A model generated the notes under the pieces. That model searched no databases and had not been told where the DNA came from. It was given only the letters and a program-made list of their open reading frames with translations. From the NCBI GenBank assembly GCA_022575985.1, contig JAKSXM010000007.1, positions 11,596,501 through 11,660,500 on the forward strand: DNA of 64,000 bases, written 5' to 3'. Every line of letters begins with the position of its first letter. Position 1 is the first letter of the stretch. Below are positions 38,285 to 48,860 of this stretch, piece by piece. This DNA comes from Anagrus nilaparvatae (taxonomy: Eukaryota; Arthropoda; Insecta; Hymenoptera; Mymaridae). Both the position numbers and the translations under genes were made by a program.

Positions 38285-38455
38285 TATTTAAAACTATTTG
38301 TTAACCAAGTTACGAAATATAGTGGTTCAAATTTAAAATGGAAATTGATATACAAAGTAATAAGAATTGGTTTAGCAAACAATCAGAAATCTTTTGTTTA
38401 TGATTCTTTGTTATGAATCAGGAATAGGATTTTGTTTGGCAAGTATAGTATTATA
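38285..38455 (+). pseudogene. Relic of IR C-terminus (unit 1)
   Basis: The frame at 38300 reads VNQVTKYSGSNLKW, matching INQWVAETGLDLKW of the IRs, then KLIYKVIRIG; after a frameshift 38390-38450 reads MILCYESGIGFCLASI, matching MILCYELGIGFCLASI of the 29903 copy (M3). Upstream parts are lost. A near-identical relic lies at 51790-51952. Confidence 0.65.
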
Positions 38456-38579
38456 AGTATATATGCTGGAAAATTTAAAATCTACATAAAATTCAAGCAA
38501 AGTGATTTATTATGTCATAATTATTTTAAATTTGTTGTGTGTTTATTCTGTATATTATTGTTAAGATTGTAATTTTCTC

Positions 38580-38765
38580 TAGTCTGCGGTCCAAAAGCAC
38601 GTATATCCCAGACGCTGCACGTGTTGAGACGTGTTTTCTTGCCACAGCTTCAGAAAAATTTTATAATAATCCTTGTCCATAAATAAAGAATGCCCCAAAT
38701 TTTGGCCATTCTTTACTTTTTCGGACGCGATTTTGAACTTACATGCATGAGCGAGCGTAGTGACC
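38580..38765. repeat. Small dispersed inverted-repeat element, copy 2
   Basis: Shares ttgtccataaataaagaatg and ggccattctttacttttt with the 24095 copy; the two complementary words make a short imperfect hairpin. Confidence 0.5.
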
Positions 38766-39051
38766 AATTACCACAGAAAAAAATCCGGTTGTGGCAAACG
38801 GATTTTTTTTTTGCTTAAACTGATACAAACGGCATAAAATCTTTTTTTCTAATTTTAAGGTACCGTGGCGAGTGATAAACAATTAAGGTTTTTTGAACAT
38901 TTTTTTTCTTTTCTTTACGTTTTATGACATTTGTAACAGTTTTAAGTTCGATTCAATTTTCGCTGTATTTTGTAACGGGTTCAACACATAATTTTTTGTA
39001 AAAATTGGAAACAATGAACTACTGGATATAAAAGCTGTAATTTTCAACACA

Positions 39052-39116
39052 TGTAATAGAAATCAATGTTTGTAAATAATTTTTAAATAAATTGAATTAA
39101 TTAAAATTTAAATCAA

Positions 39117-39119
<3 letters not shown>
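39052..39119 (+). repeat. 68-bp direct repeat, left copy
   Basis: tgtaatagaaatcaatgttt through taaatcaaatt; recurs at 44431-44498 with one mismatch (caatg/cgatg). The same sequence occurs once, uninterrupted, at 52414-52481 followed by ctctcattggcag, as after the right copy. It looks like a long target-site duplication around 39120-44430. Confidence 0.85.
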
Positions 39120-39170
<51 letters not shown>

Positions 39171-40202
39171 TTTTTTTTTTTTTTGTCAAGGGAATCTTGT
39201 GAATCTTGCATCAGCCATGGAGTGTTTGCGGGCCTTACAGACCCGCAAATTTCCATGACCGCCCAGTTGCACAAAGTGTACAACTGGGAGACCACCGGCG
39301 AACGCACTCAGAACCCTCTGTCGCCTGCCATCGAGCGTGTCGTAGAGCAGTCTCCGGTCCCGTAGGTAGTCCTTTATTACGTTACCCAGATACCTGGGTA
39401 TCCGGAAATCGTACTCGAGAGACCGGATCATGTAATGTCAGGCCGAATTGAAAGCGTTTTTGACGTCTAGCGTTACAAGAAGGACGTCTTTGCAAATTGC
39501 AGGCCGCTTTTCCCTCTCAGCCTCTACGGTATCCACGACACGCCGGATGGCGTCTATCGTGGAATGCCCCTCACGAAATCCATACTGCTCCTCGGAAAGG
39601 CCACCGCCCTCCTCGATGGCTCTTCTCAACCTTGCCCGGAGCATGCTCTCCATCACCTTTCCGATGGTGTTTAACATGCACAAGGGTCTGTAAGATGATG
39701 GAGTGTCCGGGGCTCCACCTTTACCCTTGTTAAAGAGCACGAGACGTGCCACCTTCCACTGCTTTGGAAACACTCCCGCCACCAAGCATGCATTAAACAT
39801 GCTTAACAGGATACCAGGGATTATATTGACCGCTCGTTTGAGCACTTCCGCTGGTATCCCGTCCGGCCCCGGCGCCTTCACCATCTCGTCCTCGCTGAAT
39901 AACGGCACTTCCTCTCTGGGTATCGCCTCTACCGGGTTTTCCCGGATGGGCCGCTCAGGGAAGAGAGCGCCGATGATTCGTTCGGTCGACACTGCGTCCA
40001 TCATGTTGTCAGACCCCTAGTTCAACTTGCCCATTACGACTTTGTAACCAAGACCCAAGGGGTCCTTGTTTACATCCTCGCGTAATGAACGCAGGCATCG
40101 AGCCTTGCTTTGACGGATAGCTTTGGCCAGCCGGTGTTTAGCATCCTTATGTTCCTGGGAAAGTGCAGCAGCCTCGGGCCTGTCCCGTGCTCTCTGCGCC
40201 CA
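39120..40202 (-). mobile_element. R1/I-type LINE, internally deleted reverse transcriptase fragment
   Basis: GC-rich against its surroundings. On the minus strand 40004-39438 reads an R1-group reverse transcriptase: APGPDGIPAEVLKRAV, SYRPLCMLNTIGKVMES, LSEEQYGFREGHSTIDA, LVTLDVKNAFNSA. A shifted frame continues to about 39310 (IRSLEYDFRIPRYLGNVIKD). There the polymerase is joined to a 3' tail (39180-39303) and a (TAA)n tail on the minus strand (39120-39168), so the catalytic YADD region and the rest are missing. It is 5'-truncated at about 40202. Confidence 0.82.
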
Positions 40203-40545
40203 TATTATTATTATTATTATTATTATTATTTTTTTTTTTTTTTTGTCAAGGGAATCTTGTGAATCTTACATCAGCCATGGAGTGTTTGCGGGCCTTAAAG
40301 ACCCGCAAATTTCCATGACCGCCCAGTTGCACAAAGTGTACAACTGGGAGACCACCGGCGAACGCGGTCGCCGGCTACGCCCCAGATTCTTACTGGATAA
40401 ACACACTATAAACCCCCCTGCGCTTGTTTGCCCCAAACCGGAACTCCCTTTTCAGGTATAACTTCAGTTTGGGACGCGCAGCCTAGGCAACTGGCCGCTG
40501 CCTTCCCCCAGCCTAGTGACAGGAGAGCAATCTACGATAGAAAGC
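40203..40545 (-). mobile_element. Second R1/I-type LINE 3' fragment
   Basis: Starts with another (TAA)n tail (40203-40240); 40243-40366 repeats 39180-39303 with about two differences. It then continues into different GC-rich sequence (ggtcgccggctacgcccc) to about 40545, with no domain readable. Placed head to tail with the preceding fragment. Confidence 0.7.
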
Positions 40546-40559
40546 AATTTTAGGATATA

Positions 40560-40872
40560 TAAAATTTTTTGAAATTTGCTTGAAAAGTGAAATACCTAAA
40601 AAATATGATTAAATTTTACTGTTACAATTGGTATTAATTGATTTGGCACTAATTTATACGTACTCAGTTAAATTTTTTTATATTCTCTATTATAACCAGA
40701 GAATCTATCAGAACCTATAATTTTTCATTAATGTTTCATCTACACTGCTCTAAATAGTTTGAATGTGTTTGGATAATTATAAATTTGCAATGAAAAATGA
40801 TTTTTTGAAACAACACAAACAGAAGTAAATGTGACACAGGGGGGGGAGCCCCCCCCCTCCAACTTTTGCTAG
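40560..40872 (+). mobile_element. Helitron-like element, 3' end (copy 1)
   Basis: Ends with a G-run/C-run hairpin (ggggggggagcccccccc) about 12 bases before CTAG at 40869-40872, followed by T, as in Helitron 3' ends. The last 140 bp match 41575-41724. No Rep/helicase frame; non-autonomous. Confidence 0.55.
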
Positions 40873-41724
40873 TACTATATATATCTGAAAATTTATTTGT
40901 CTGTTGTGTTTGTTTGTTTGTTTGTTTGTACTCTAATGACTCAAGAACCACCAAACCGATTGGTATGAAACCGGTGTCAAAATAAAGAAAAAAAGTCTGC
41001 GGGTGACATAGGCTATAGAGTTTTTGCCCAGCTATCGTAGTTTTTGAGATATTTAATTTTTAGTGTTTTTAAACTTAAAAACTTAACAAAAATCTAAATA
41101 TCTCGAGACTATCGAAAAATTTTTTTATCACACTTTGTAGTATTTGATTAGGCACTAATTTTTACGTATTCTCTGAAATTTTTATGCAAAACGGAGGTAT
41201 CTTTAAAATTTTATCAAATATTTTTGAAGCTGTTAAAAAAATTTTTTTCATTTTTTTATTTTTTATGGTATTTTTAATAATTTATTTGTGTATCTATGTG
41301 TCTATGTGTTTTATCATGAGGCTCAAACCAATGAAAGAAATTACATAAAACCAGTGTCAAAATAAAGTTAAAATAAAAAAATTTTTACTATTTTTGGAAA
41401 AAATTTAATTTTCTGAAAATTTGGTTAAAAAGTGAAATATCTGAAAAATATGATAAAATTTCAATATCGCAATTGGTATTATTTGATTCAGTCAATTCTA
41501 GAACCATCTATATGTAAATATCTGAATACTATATACTATATATATTTGAACATTTATTTGTCTGCCTGTCTGTCTGTAATAATAACGCTGCTCTAATCAC
41601 TACGCAATAGTTTGAATGTGTTGGCATAATTATAAATTTGCAGTAAAAAATGATTTTTTAAAGTAACAGAAACAGAAAGATACGTGACACAGGGGGGGCG
41701 GAGCCCCCCCTATCACTTATGCTA
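40873..41724 (+). mobile_element. Helitron-like element, copy 2
   Basis: Begins tactatatatatctgaaaat with ttgtctgttgtgtttg and a ctctaatgactcaagaacca block typical of insect non-autonomous Helitrons. It ends gggggggcggagccccccc, 11 bases, CTAG (41721-41724), T. It shares its 3' 140 bp with copy 1. A nested 5'-like start occurs near 41525. Confidence 0.55.
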
Positions 41725-42136
41725 GTATATATATATATAGGATAGGATAGGATAGGATAGAATTAGTCCTAAACTTTATAATTTTCGAAAAATTATTGTA
41801 ACTTTTGACAGATCCAGCCGATCGCCTTGAAAATTTAGGTGGATACGTAAAAAATATACCCCAATCGATTGAAATCTTTTTTGAAAAAAAAATTTTTCCT
41901 TGGTTTTCAGTTTTTTTAGTTTTTTTTGAAAATTTGATAATAATTTTTTTCTTGAAAATTCAGTTTTTACAACATGCAAATTTTTTGTCGTTATCAATCG
42001 AAATAAAACCTAGCCTATATTTTGACCCGTAATTTTTGCCGTCTTTTGCCGTAAACCCTATGTCTGTAGCTTTAATCGCTTTCTAGTTTATCGCGTTCGG
42101 ACATACACACACATAATTAAAGATTTATATATATAT
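41725..42136. repeat. Segment between two (GGATA)n tracts
   Basis: About 365 bp flanked by tatatatataggataggata repeats at 41728-41761 and 42128-42163. The interior (cagatccagccgatcgcc) is of repetitive-element style. It may be an insertion within the tail of the next LINE. Confidence 0.4.
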
Positions 42137-44430
42137 AGGATAGGATAGGATAGGATAGGATATATTATAAATTTGCGAACTAATAAAATAGCATAAAATA
42201 TATGAAATTTTAAATAAAATATACAACAATCATGTCAAAACAAACAGTCAAAATGAGTTAAATGATCAAACAGTCTAAATAAGTCAATTAAATAAATCGA
42301 TCAATCAATCAATTAATCAAGTCATGTAATAAACAAATAATATTAGTGTGTCAAATAATGTAGTTCAAGTAAGATCTGATCTGAAAAGATATTGTCTGAT
42401 ACTCCTCTTAAAACAATTGTAGGAATGTATGTCACGTATACATGGGGGAATACTGTTCCAGAAGTGTGCAAATTTAACTTGAAAAGAGTTAAGGCTCTAA
42501 TCGGTCGTAATAGAAGAAGGAATTTCTAAGTCCTTACGGGGATCACGGGAAGGCCTGTCAGATTTGTATGGTTCAAAAAGCGATAAAAGAAGGGGTGGTA
42601 CCTTCATGCGAACAATTCTGTACATAGTTAATGCACCAAAATAAGTAGTACGAGCTTCATTACGCAAGCAAATTAATTTGCATCTATAAGGAGTAATATG
42701 TTCATGACGTCTTAAACCGTATATGTAACGTATTGCCGAATTTTATAATCTTTGAAGTTGCTCACTAAGCTGATTAGTTAGATCAAGGTATACGATGTTA
42801 CAGAAGTCTAAGTGTGGAACAGCAAGCGACTCAATAAGACGTTTACGAAGAGTCTGGGACATACAGGGCTTAATAATCCTAAGACCATAAAGAACTCGGT
42901 TAATTTTCCTGGTTAATTGTTTAATTTGGGGTTGCCAGGAAAGGGTATTATCAAGGGTGACTCCAAGGCTAATAATCTCATCAACAAATGGAACACCGTC
43001 AACACTATGATTGACTATTATCTTTGAAGTTTGAAGCTCTTTAAAGAGCTTAATGGTATGGGATGAACCAAAGATAATTTCCTGGGTCTTTTTAGTGTTC
43101 AATACTAAGCAATTTGATTCTGCCCTTGCTGATACTATTTTTACTGCGGCAAGAGAGCATACTAATTCCCTAATTAATTTGATGTGCAGGAACCTGGACA
43201 TAAATTTGTAGGTCGTCAGCATATAATAATCTAAACGTGCTATCATCCAGTGTTAAAATGTAAAATTATAAATTTAAATATATTTTTAGGAAAAGAAAAA
43301 GGCTCTTGTGTGAATTTTTATTATTATGAAATAATTTTTCTTTTTAGATTTTTGGTGGTCCTGAAAAGGACCGTTTCACACTCTCAGATACACAATTCAA
43401 TCATACACAAGCACAACCTCAATCACACTTCTAATCTGACCAAACACCTTTTTTGTCTTCCACGTGTTCCACAAACTTCCCGGTCAGACCTGCACAAACA
43501 GTCGACCATAGCCCAAAGTGACTGTTTACGGACACCAGCCGTCTAAGATTTGGCCAAATCCAACTAATCCCTTTCACTCAGCTTCAGCAAACAACGTCCT
43601 CATGAACCAATATACAGCACCAGGCATATAGCAGCGAGAAGACAAGCGTCAAGCAGCAGCGGTAAAAGGCCAAGAAGTCAAGCCCGCGGACACGACGACA
43701 AAAACTCTTTTTGCTTTCCTATCCCTTCTACTCAGGCTTCCCCTTCCATACTTGTCTCACTCGCGCAGCAACTGCAATTTCTCGAAGAAATACAGCTAAA
43801 GCATTCCACAAATAAACTATATTTTCAAATTAAACTATGCTAAATAAACTCTGAACAAACAATCAATTAATAATTTATAAATAAAACAGACTTTTTAACA
43901 TCCAGATAGTCCTTTATATCATTCATATATATACAAAACAGTAGAGGGCCCAGGACAGAGCCCTGGGGCACCCTTATGTTTGTACCCCGATAATCAGTAG
44001 TTGAAGTTTGTGAAGTTACACATACCGAACGACCACAGAGGTATGACCAGAACCACTTTAAGGATGAGCTTGAAAAACCAGCAATTTGAAGCTTTCTGAG
44101 TAACTTGGATGGAGATATATTATCGAAAGCCTTCGAAAAGTCAAACTGCAAGAGCAGAGTAGCTAGATTATTTTCTTTACCCATGCGAATATCTTCTGTT
44201 AGCTTAAGTAGGGCCGATTGGGTACTGTGATGTTTACGAAACCACCTGATCATGAGCTAGCTTTTCCAAGACTTTCGATAGGAAGCATAACAATGCAATG
44301 GGGCAAAAGTCGGAAGGCGATGATGGTATAGATACTTTTTTAAGGGCTATAATACGTTATTTTTCCACTCTGCAGGAAAGATGCCTTTTAAAAGAGAGGC
44401 ATTAAATAATTTAGTAAGATGAGTAGCAAT
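42137..44430 (-). mobile_element. CR1/Jockey-type LINE, 5' truncated, split by a solo LTR
   Basis: Minus-strand reverse transcriptase. 44253-43910 reads FRKHHSTQSALLKLTEDI, LLQFDFSKAFDNISPSKLL and RVPQGSVLGPLLFCIYMND; after the solo LTR at 43251-43900 the frame resumes with the catalytic YADDLQIY near 43203-43226. Then follow NTKKTQEIIFGSS, LGVTLDNTLSWQPQIKQLTR and LAVPHLDFCNIVYLDL (to 42743) and a C-terminal region ending near 42390. The (TATCC)n 3' tail lies at 42137-42163. The frame is continuous either side of the LTR apart from later small shifts. The N-terminal half is absent. Confidence 0.82.
43251..43900 (+). mobile_element. Solo LTR with 5-bp target duplication
   Basis: Starts TGTTAAAA and ends TTTTTAACA, with inverted ends TGTTAAA/TTTAACA. 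It is flanked by exact tccag (43246-43250 and 43901-43905), and interrupts the LINE just before its YADD codons. It contains AATAAA near 43810 and 43850, consistent with plus orientation. On the minus strand ggtccttttcaggacc (43362-43377) followed by accaaaa is identical to a histone mRNA 3' stem-loop. No internal retroviral domains remain. Confidence 0.85.
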
Positions 44431-44498
44431 TGTAATAGAAATCGATGTTTGTAAATAATTTTTAAATAAATTGAATTAATTAAAATTTAAATCAAATT
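44431..44498 (+). repeat. 68-bp direct repeat, right copy
   Basis: Matches 39052-39119 with one substitution and then continues ctctcattggcag as in the uninterrupted site at 52414-52500. Confidence 0.85.
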
Positions 44499-46412
44499 CT
44501 CTCATTGGCAGATTTAAATTCCGTTCCTAAAGATACAGAAATTCCCGTTAACAGAGCAAATTTTTAACTTCTGTCATTGGTGCCGGATCTAAATTTAAAC
44601 AAGGCTCTTTGCAGGTGTCGAGAATTATCAGTTTCAGATAAATAGAAATTATATTAATAATGAATTTTCTTTTACACTATTTTGAGTGTTTATACTACTT
44701 CATAAAATTAAGCTGCTTCGACTTTCAAGTGACGAAAATTTTAGTGAATTGTGGAATCTGAAGTCACTTTTATTAAAAAGTTCCCGGTTATAAACAGTTC
44801 ACGAAGGTATTATACTAAAAAGGATCTCATAATATTAAATCAACCGATGAATTTTTTTTGTGAACTTGCGAAAAATTTTGTGAATTTACGATATTATATG
44901 TGATTATTTCTATTGGCCAATAATGTTACCCCAATTCTCTAGAACTAACGAATGACTCCCTTGACTGTGATAATATTTACTCTCATTATTAACTTATAAA
45001 TTAAATTTATGATACATTAATTAATTTTATTATTACTTAGCAATTTTACTGATAAAATTTTCAATTGTATTACTAAATAACTGTATTTTTTTTTTTAACA
45101 AATAAATGATTCATTTTTTAATTCATTTCAATTACATTATAAAATAATAGATAACAGATATAATTATAATATTCATAAATCTTTTTGTAAATTTTTTCTA
45201 AATAAAATTCCACTCGCGGCAAACGATTTATTCTTTAATCCTCAAACGATTGTAAATGATTTGAAAATAAATTTTTCAGTCTTAAGAAGTTTTGAGTGCG
45301 AGAAAATAATTTTTTTTTAAATTTCCTTTACGGTTGAAGCCATTTGAAATCTTTTCAACAAAAAAAAAATTTCGCTAACAGCAAACGAAAATCCGCTTAC
45401 CACAAGCGGATTTTTTTTCCAGTGTATCCATCTATCTGTCTATCTATTTTTCCTTTTTTTTTTATTTATATTTTGATTTTATCAAATTTAACAAAATATA
45501 TAGTTAATAAAACCATTTACGTTTATTTATTTTTAACATTTAGCCTTTATTTATTTTAAAATAACGTAAATTTTATCGTGTATCTATGAAATAAAATGTT
45601 TGAAATTATGTTAAATAAAGGCAAATGTTAGCATAATTTTTAAATATTTCTAATTACATTTGACCTTAGCTTGATGAAATTCATGTTTATTTTTTGGTCA
45701 TTATATTCATTTGCGTAGTATTAATAAATTCCATTAGAATTAATAATTATTCATAATTCACTAAAGTTACACATGGTTTGTAAATTAATGTAAAATTTTT
45801 AAATAAATTATAGTTATTCATTATTTCCAATACATTAGCTGCGTCTTTGTTTTTTCTTTATTGCCATTTAGTACGTAAAAGAAATTTTTTCTATCAACTG
45901 GTTCAGTTATATTTCTTGCTAAAAAGAAGCATAGGAACACCCGGTTACTTTTCATTTTATAGAAGTTGCAATATGTCAATCAGAAAAAAATATATGGGAG
46001 TATTGAACACAAAATTGGATTCAATCGTTGGGTATCCATTACGCTGTCATCCATTATTTGAAAAATATGAAATATTTTATTTAAATTAACACTCATAATT
46101 TATTTTTTTAACTAAACTTAGTTCTTGTAAAATCATCATTTTTAGTTTTTCTGGATTCTGGAGTTTTGGGTAAATTGAAAGTTTCTTGTATAAAATCAAT
46201 TAAAATTATATTAAGAAAATATTATAGTTATAATAATAACTTAAATTTTTCAGAAATAAGAAATTCAGCAAAATAAAATATTATTTTTCAAATATTTCAA
46301 GTATAAAGAAAGAATCAGGTCTTTTAATAAAAGAACATTTAGATTAAGGTAAAAAATATTATTAGTGTATGTGTGAGTAAATTTAAAAAAAAAAGAACTT
46401 CTTGTTAAAGAA
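44499..46412. other. Upstream region of the intact IR; duplicated
   Basis: 44860-45860 aligns with 57550-58980 upstream of the third IR (shared ccccaattctctagaactaa and ttactctcattattaac) and 45640-45850 more weakly with 29150-29400 upstream of the first. A short hairpin, aatccgcttaccacaagcgg, is at 45390-45410. No convincing coding frame. Confidence 0.5.
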
Positions 46413-48212
46413 ATGAAATCTATCACAATTTTAATCGTCTGTTTTTTACCATTAATGAGTGCTGACATTTTGGACACAATAATATCAAGTGTTATTGAAG
46501 AAGTGAAACCTCATCATGTAATGCTTTATACAGGCAATTTCAGTTCCGTTTATTTTAAAAACCAACATCAACCGGTTTCAAAAGCTTTGATGAAGTATGT
46601 TCCAACAACTGAAGTTAATATAAATAATTTACCTGATTTTATATATTTTGTCGCATCTGAAGATTTAATACCTAATCACCCAAAAGCTTACACTGATGGC
46701 AACGTTTGTTATAATAGACGACTTGTTGCACCATTGCATGTCTTTGCTTTCAGTGACGATAAAAATCGAAAAACCACCAGAGGTTTACTAAAATTTGTTG
46801 GAAGATTAATACTCACTTTATTACTTGGTAGCAAAACAAAAATATTATTGCTGATATTTTATAGTAACTTTTCCAGCAACGAAAAACAAATGATAATGAA
46901 ATACATATTGCAATATGGGTTCATTGATACGACAATAGTTGAGATAAATTCACACGAATTCTTCAATGTATTTTATGCAAATCCTTACCAATCTCCCAAC
47001 ATCAAAGACGTGCAGAAAGTTTCTTCTAAGATAAATTTCTTCCCAGACAAGTTGAAAAATCTAAATAAGTTTAATTTGAAAATTGGTGTGCATGATTGGC
47101 CCGAGGATTATACATATAACGGTACAGATGAATTTGCATCACCACCGAAATTTAATATAAAATTAGGACTATATAAAGTTTACAAATGCTTTGAAAAATC
47201 TCTTAATGCCACAACCTCATTCGTACCAATTTCAAGTGTTGTTTACGATAATGAGCTGATAATTTTAGCTGCTATTGAAAAACTTCACCAAGGCAACGTA
47301 TACTTCACTTATTATGTCCTGTTTTCTGAAAAATATATAGCATTAGTTCCTATATGTAATAAGAATGCATATAAGTTTGCTGATAATATGTATTACCTAT
47401 TATTTTTATGTGTAATTTTACTCTTGATTCATGTAACATCGCGAATCCTAAAATTTTACTCTGAGGATTGGTCAATTTTTAATATTTTTGCTGTGTTGCT
47501 TGGTATAGGAAGTGCTAACCCTTCAAGTTTGCGCTCCGAAATAATTTATTTAGTGCTTGTTATATTTTCAATATTTTCTACAGACGAATTAATATCAGAG
47601 TTAACAAAAATGGATCTTATTTCAAACCAGTATCCACTTATTGAGTCTACGCAAGATATTTTCCAGCAAAATGTTTCAGTAGCAGGAGTACCAAATACAA
47701 GAATTTCTTTTTATAAAAATCTTTCCGAAGAAGTTAAAATGTTAGCAGATAATCTGAAAATAAAAACAGATAAAGAAACGTTTGAACCAAATAGAAATGA
47801 AATAATTATTGTAAATGAACTTCAAGCGGATGAAATACTTTACGTAACGACGATTTGGTATGGAAAAGAAATATTTACAAAAGTAGATTTGAATTTGCCA
47901 AGTTTTAACTATTACATGGGCTTTGGGTATAAATATCATCTCATCCAAAAATTCGGTAAAATTAATCAATGGGTTGCAGAAACTGGTTTGGAATTAAAAT
48001 GGCAATCGGAATACAAAGTACCAAGTATCGAGTCAACAAATAATCAGGATCTTGAGGGAGATTCGTATATTTTGTTAAATGGCCTTTTTTATGAATTGGG
48101 CATTGGGTTTTGCTTAGCTAGTATTACATTTTTATCGGAATTACTCTATTTTTACTGCATAAAGAAGGTAATAAGCATGATGAAATCACGAGTCCAGCCT
48201 TTAAATTCATAA
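46413..48212 (+). CDS. Divergent ionotropic receptor, intact
   Basis: Intronless, 599 residues, probably a chemosensory ligand-gated cation channel subunit in dendritic membrane. A signal peptide (residues 1-17, ILIVCFLPLMSA) is followed by an extracellular region with several N-glycosylation sites (NFSS, NATT). M1 lies near 326-345 (MYYLLFLCVILLLIHVTSRI), pore loop and M2 near 353-390 (IFNIFAVLLGIGS to LVLVIFSIFS), lobe S2 at about 395-550, and M3 near 556-584 (ELGIGFCLASITFLSELLYF). As in most divergent IRs I see no glutamate-receptor-type Arg/Thr/Asp ligand triad. Single-exon structure and tandem paralogs at 29903 and 59016 suit lineage-specific expansion. Ligand and expression site cannot be read from the sequence. 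Confidence 0.85.
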   Translation: MKSITILIVCFLPLMSADILDTIISSVIEEVKPHHVMLYTGNFSSVYFKNQHQPVSKALMKYVPTTEVNINNLPDFIYFVASEDLIPNHPKAYTDGNVCYNRRLVAPLHVFAFSDDKNRKTTRGLLKFVGRLILTLLLGSKTKILLLIFYSNFSSNEKQMIMKYILQYGFIDTTIVEINSHEFFNVFYANPYQSPNIKDVQKVSSKINFFPDKLKNLNKFNLKIGVHDWPEDYTYNGTDEFASPPKFNIKLGLYKVYKCFEKSLNATTSFVPISSVVYDNELIILAAIEKLHQGNVYFTYYVLFSEKYIALVPICNKNAYKFADNMYYLLFLCVILLLIHVTSRILKFYSEDWSIFNIFAVLLGIGSANPSSLRSEIIYLVLVIFSIFSTDELISELTKMDLISNQYPLIESTQDIFQQNVSVAGVPNTRISFYKNLSEEVKMLADNLKIKTDKETFEPNRNEIIIVNELQADEILYVTTIWYGKEIFTKVDLNLPSFNYYMGFGYKYHLIQKFGKINQWVAETGLELKWQSEYKVPSIESTNNQDLEGDSYILLNGLFYELGIGFCLASITFLSELLYFYCIKKVISMMKSRVQPLNS

Positions 48213-48404
48213 TGAATTTTAATACTTACATTTTGATTTTATATTATTTTACAACTATTTAAGTTTTTTTAATTTAAGTTTTTTAATCATTGTGGTAAGA
48301 AAAAAAAAAAAAAATAAAAAAAATAAAAAAAATTTTTTTCAGATATTTTAAAATTATTAATTAATTTTATTCATATATTAATTTTAATTGTTCTAAAAAA
48401 ATAT

Positions 48405-48580
48405 CTATTTTTTATACAAGGGCTAAAGGTGGATCTTTTTAGACGAGTTTAACGTGATTGGTTGAGAGTTTTAAAAAAATCGAACGAGAGTGCTTGCGCC
48501 CGAGTCGATTTTTTTGAAACGAGCGACCAATACGTTAACGAGTCTAAAGATCCACTTTTAGCTTCGTGTACAAGACACAG
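48405..48580. repeat. Small inverted-repeat element
   Basis: tatacaagggctaaaggtgg and atctttttagacgagtttaa pair with acgagtctaaagatcc and acttttagcttcgtgtaca. Length about 170 bp, MITE-like. Confidence 0.6.
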
Positions 48581-48778
48581 TTTTTTATTTGGAGATGTAA
48601 ATTGCTTCCTTTTCATGCAAAAGAAAAAATAATAAGATTAAATCAATAATTTACATATTGGTTAAATAATTAGTATATACTATTAATCGCAGTCGACGGA
48701 GCTATATATTTCATCTATCTCACTCGTACTTTATTCACAGTTTATATTTATCGAAATTAGATTTAATTTTGTCTATAG

Positions 48779-48860
48779 CACGGTAGCCTAGAGATATGTG
48801 TATAAGTCTATTAAACCGATGGCTGGTGGGTCGCGTCCCGGATTGTCCCGTTTTTTTTTT
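48779..48860 (+). ncRNA. tRNA-like Pol III unit (SINE head, degenerate)
   Basis: Box A-like tagcctagagat at 48784-48795 and box B-like ggtgggtcgcgtccc at 48825-48839 are about 35-40 bases apart as in tRNA genes, and a T run follows at 48850. No good acceptor stem pairing by eye; most likely a SINE head or tRNA pseudogene. Confidence 0.35.

Noticed and set aside
38182..38382. Minus-strand frame of 66 codons, repeated at 51695-51895
   Set aside because: Its conservation is explained by the duplicated unit; the plus strand of the same DNA carries the IR relic.
43600..43800. Plus-strand stretch that looked like a histone H2A start (Lys/Arg-rich, then ctgcaatttc)
   Set aside because: No continuous histone frame, and the stretch lies within the solo LTR and opposite to the stem-loop strand.
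45847..46089. 80-codon plus-strand frame upstream of the intact IR
   Set aside because: The equivalent regions before the other IR copies do not keep the frame, so it is not likely to be a coding exon.
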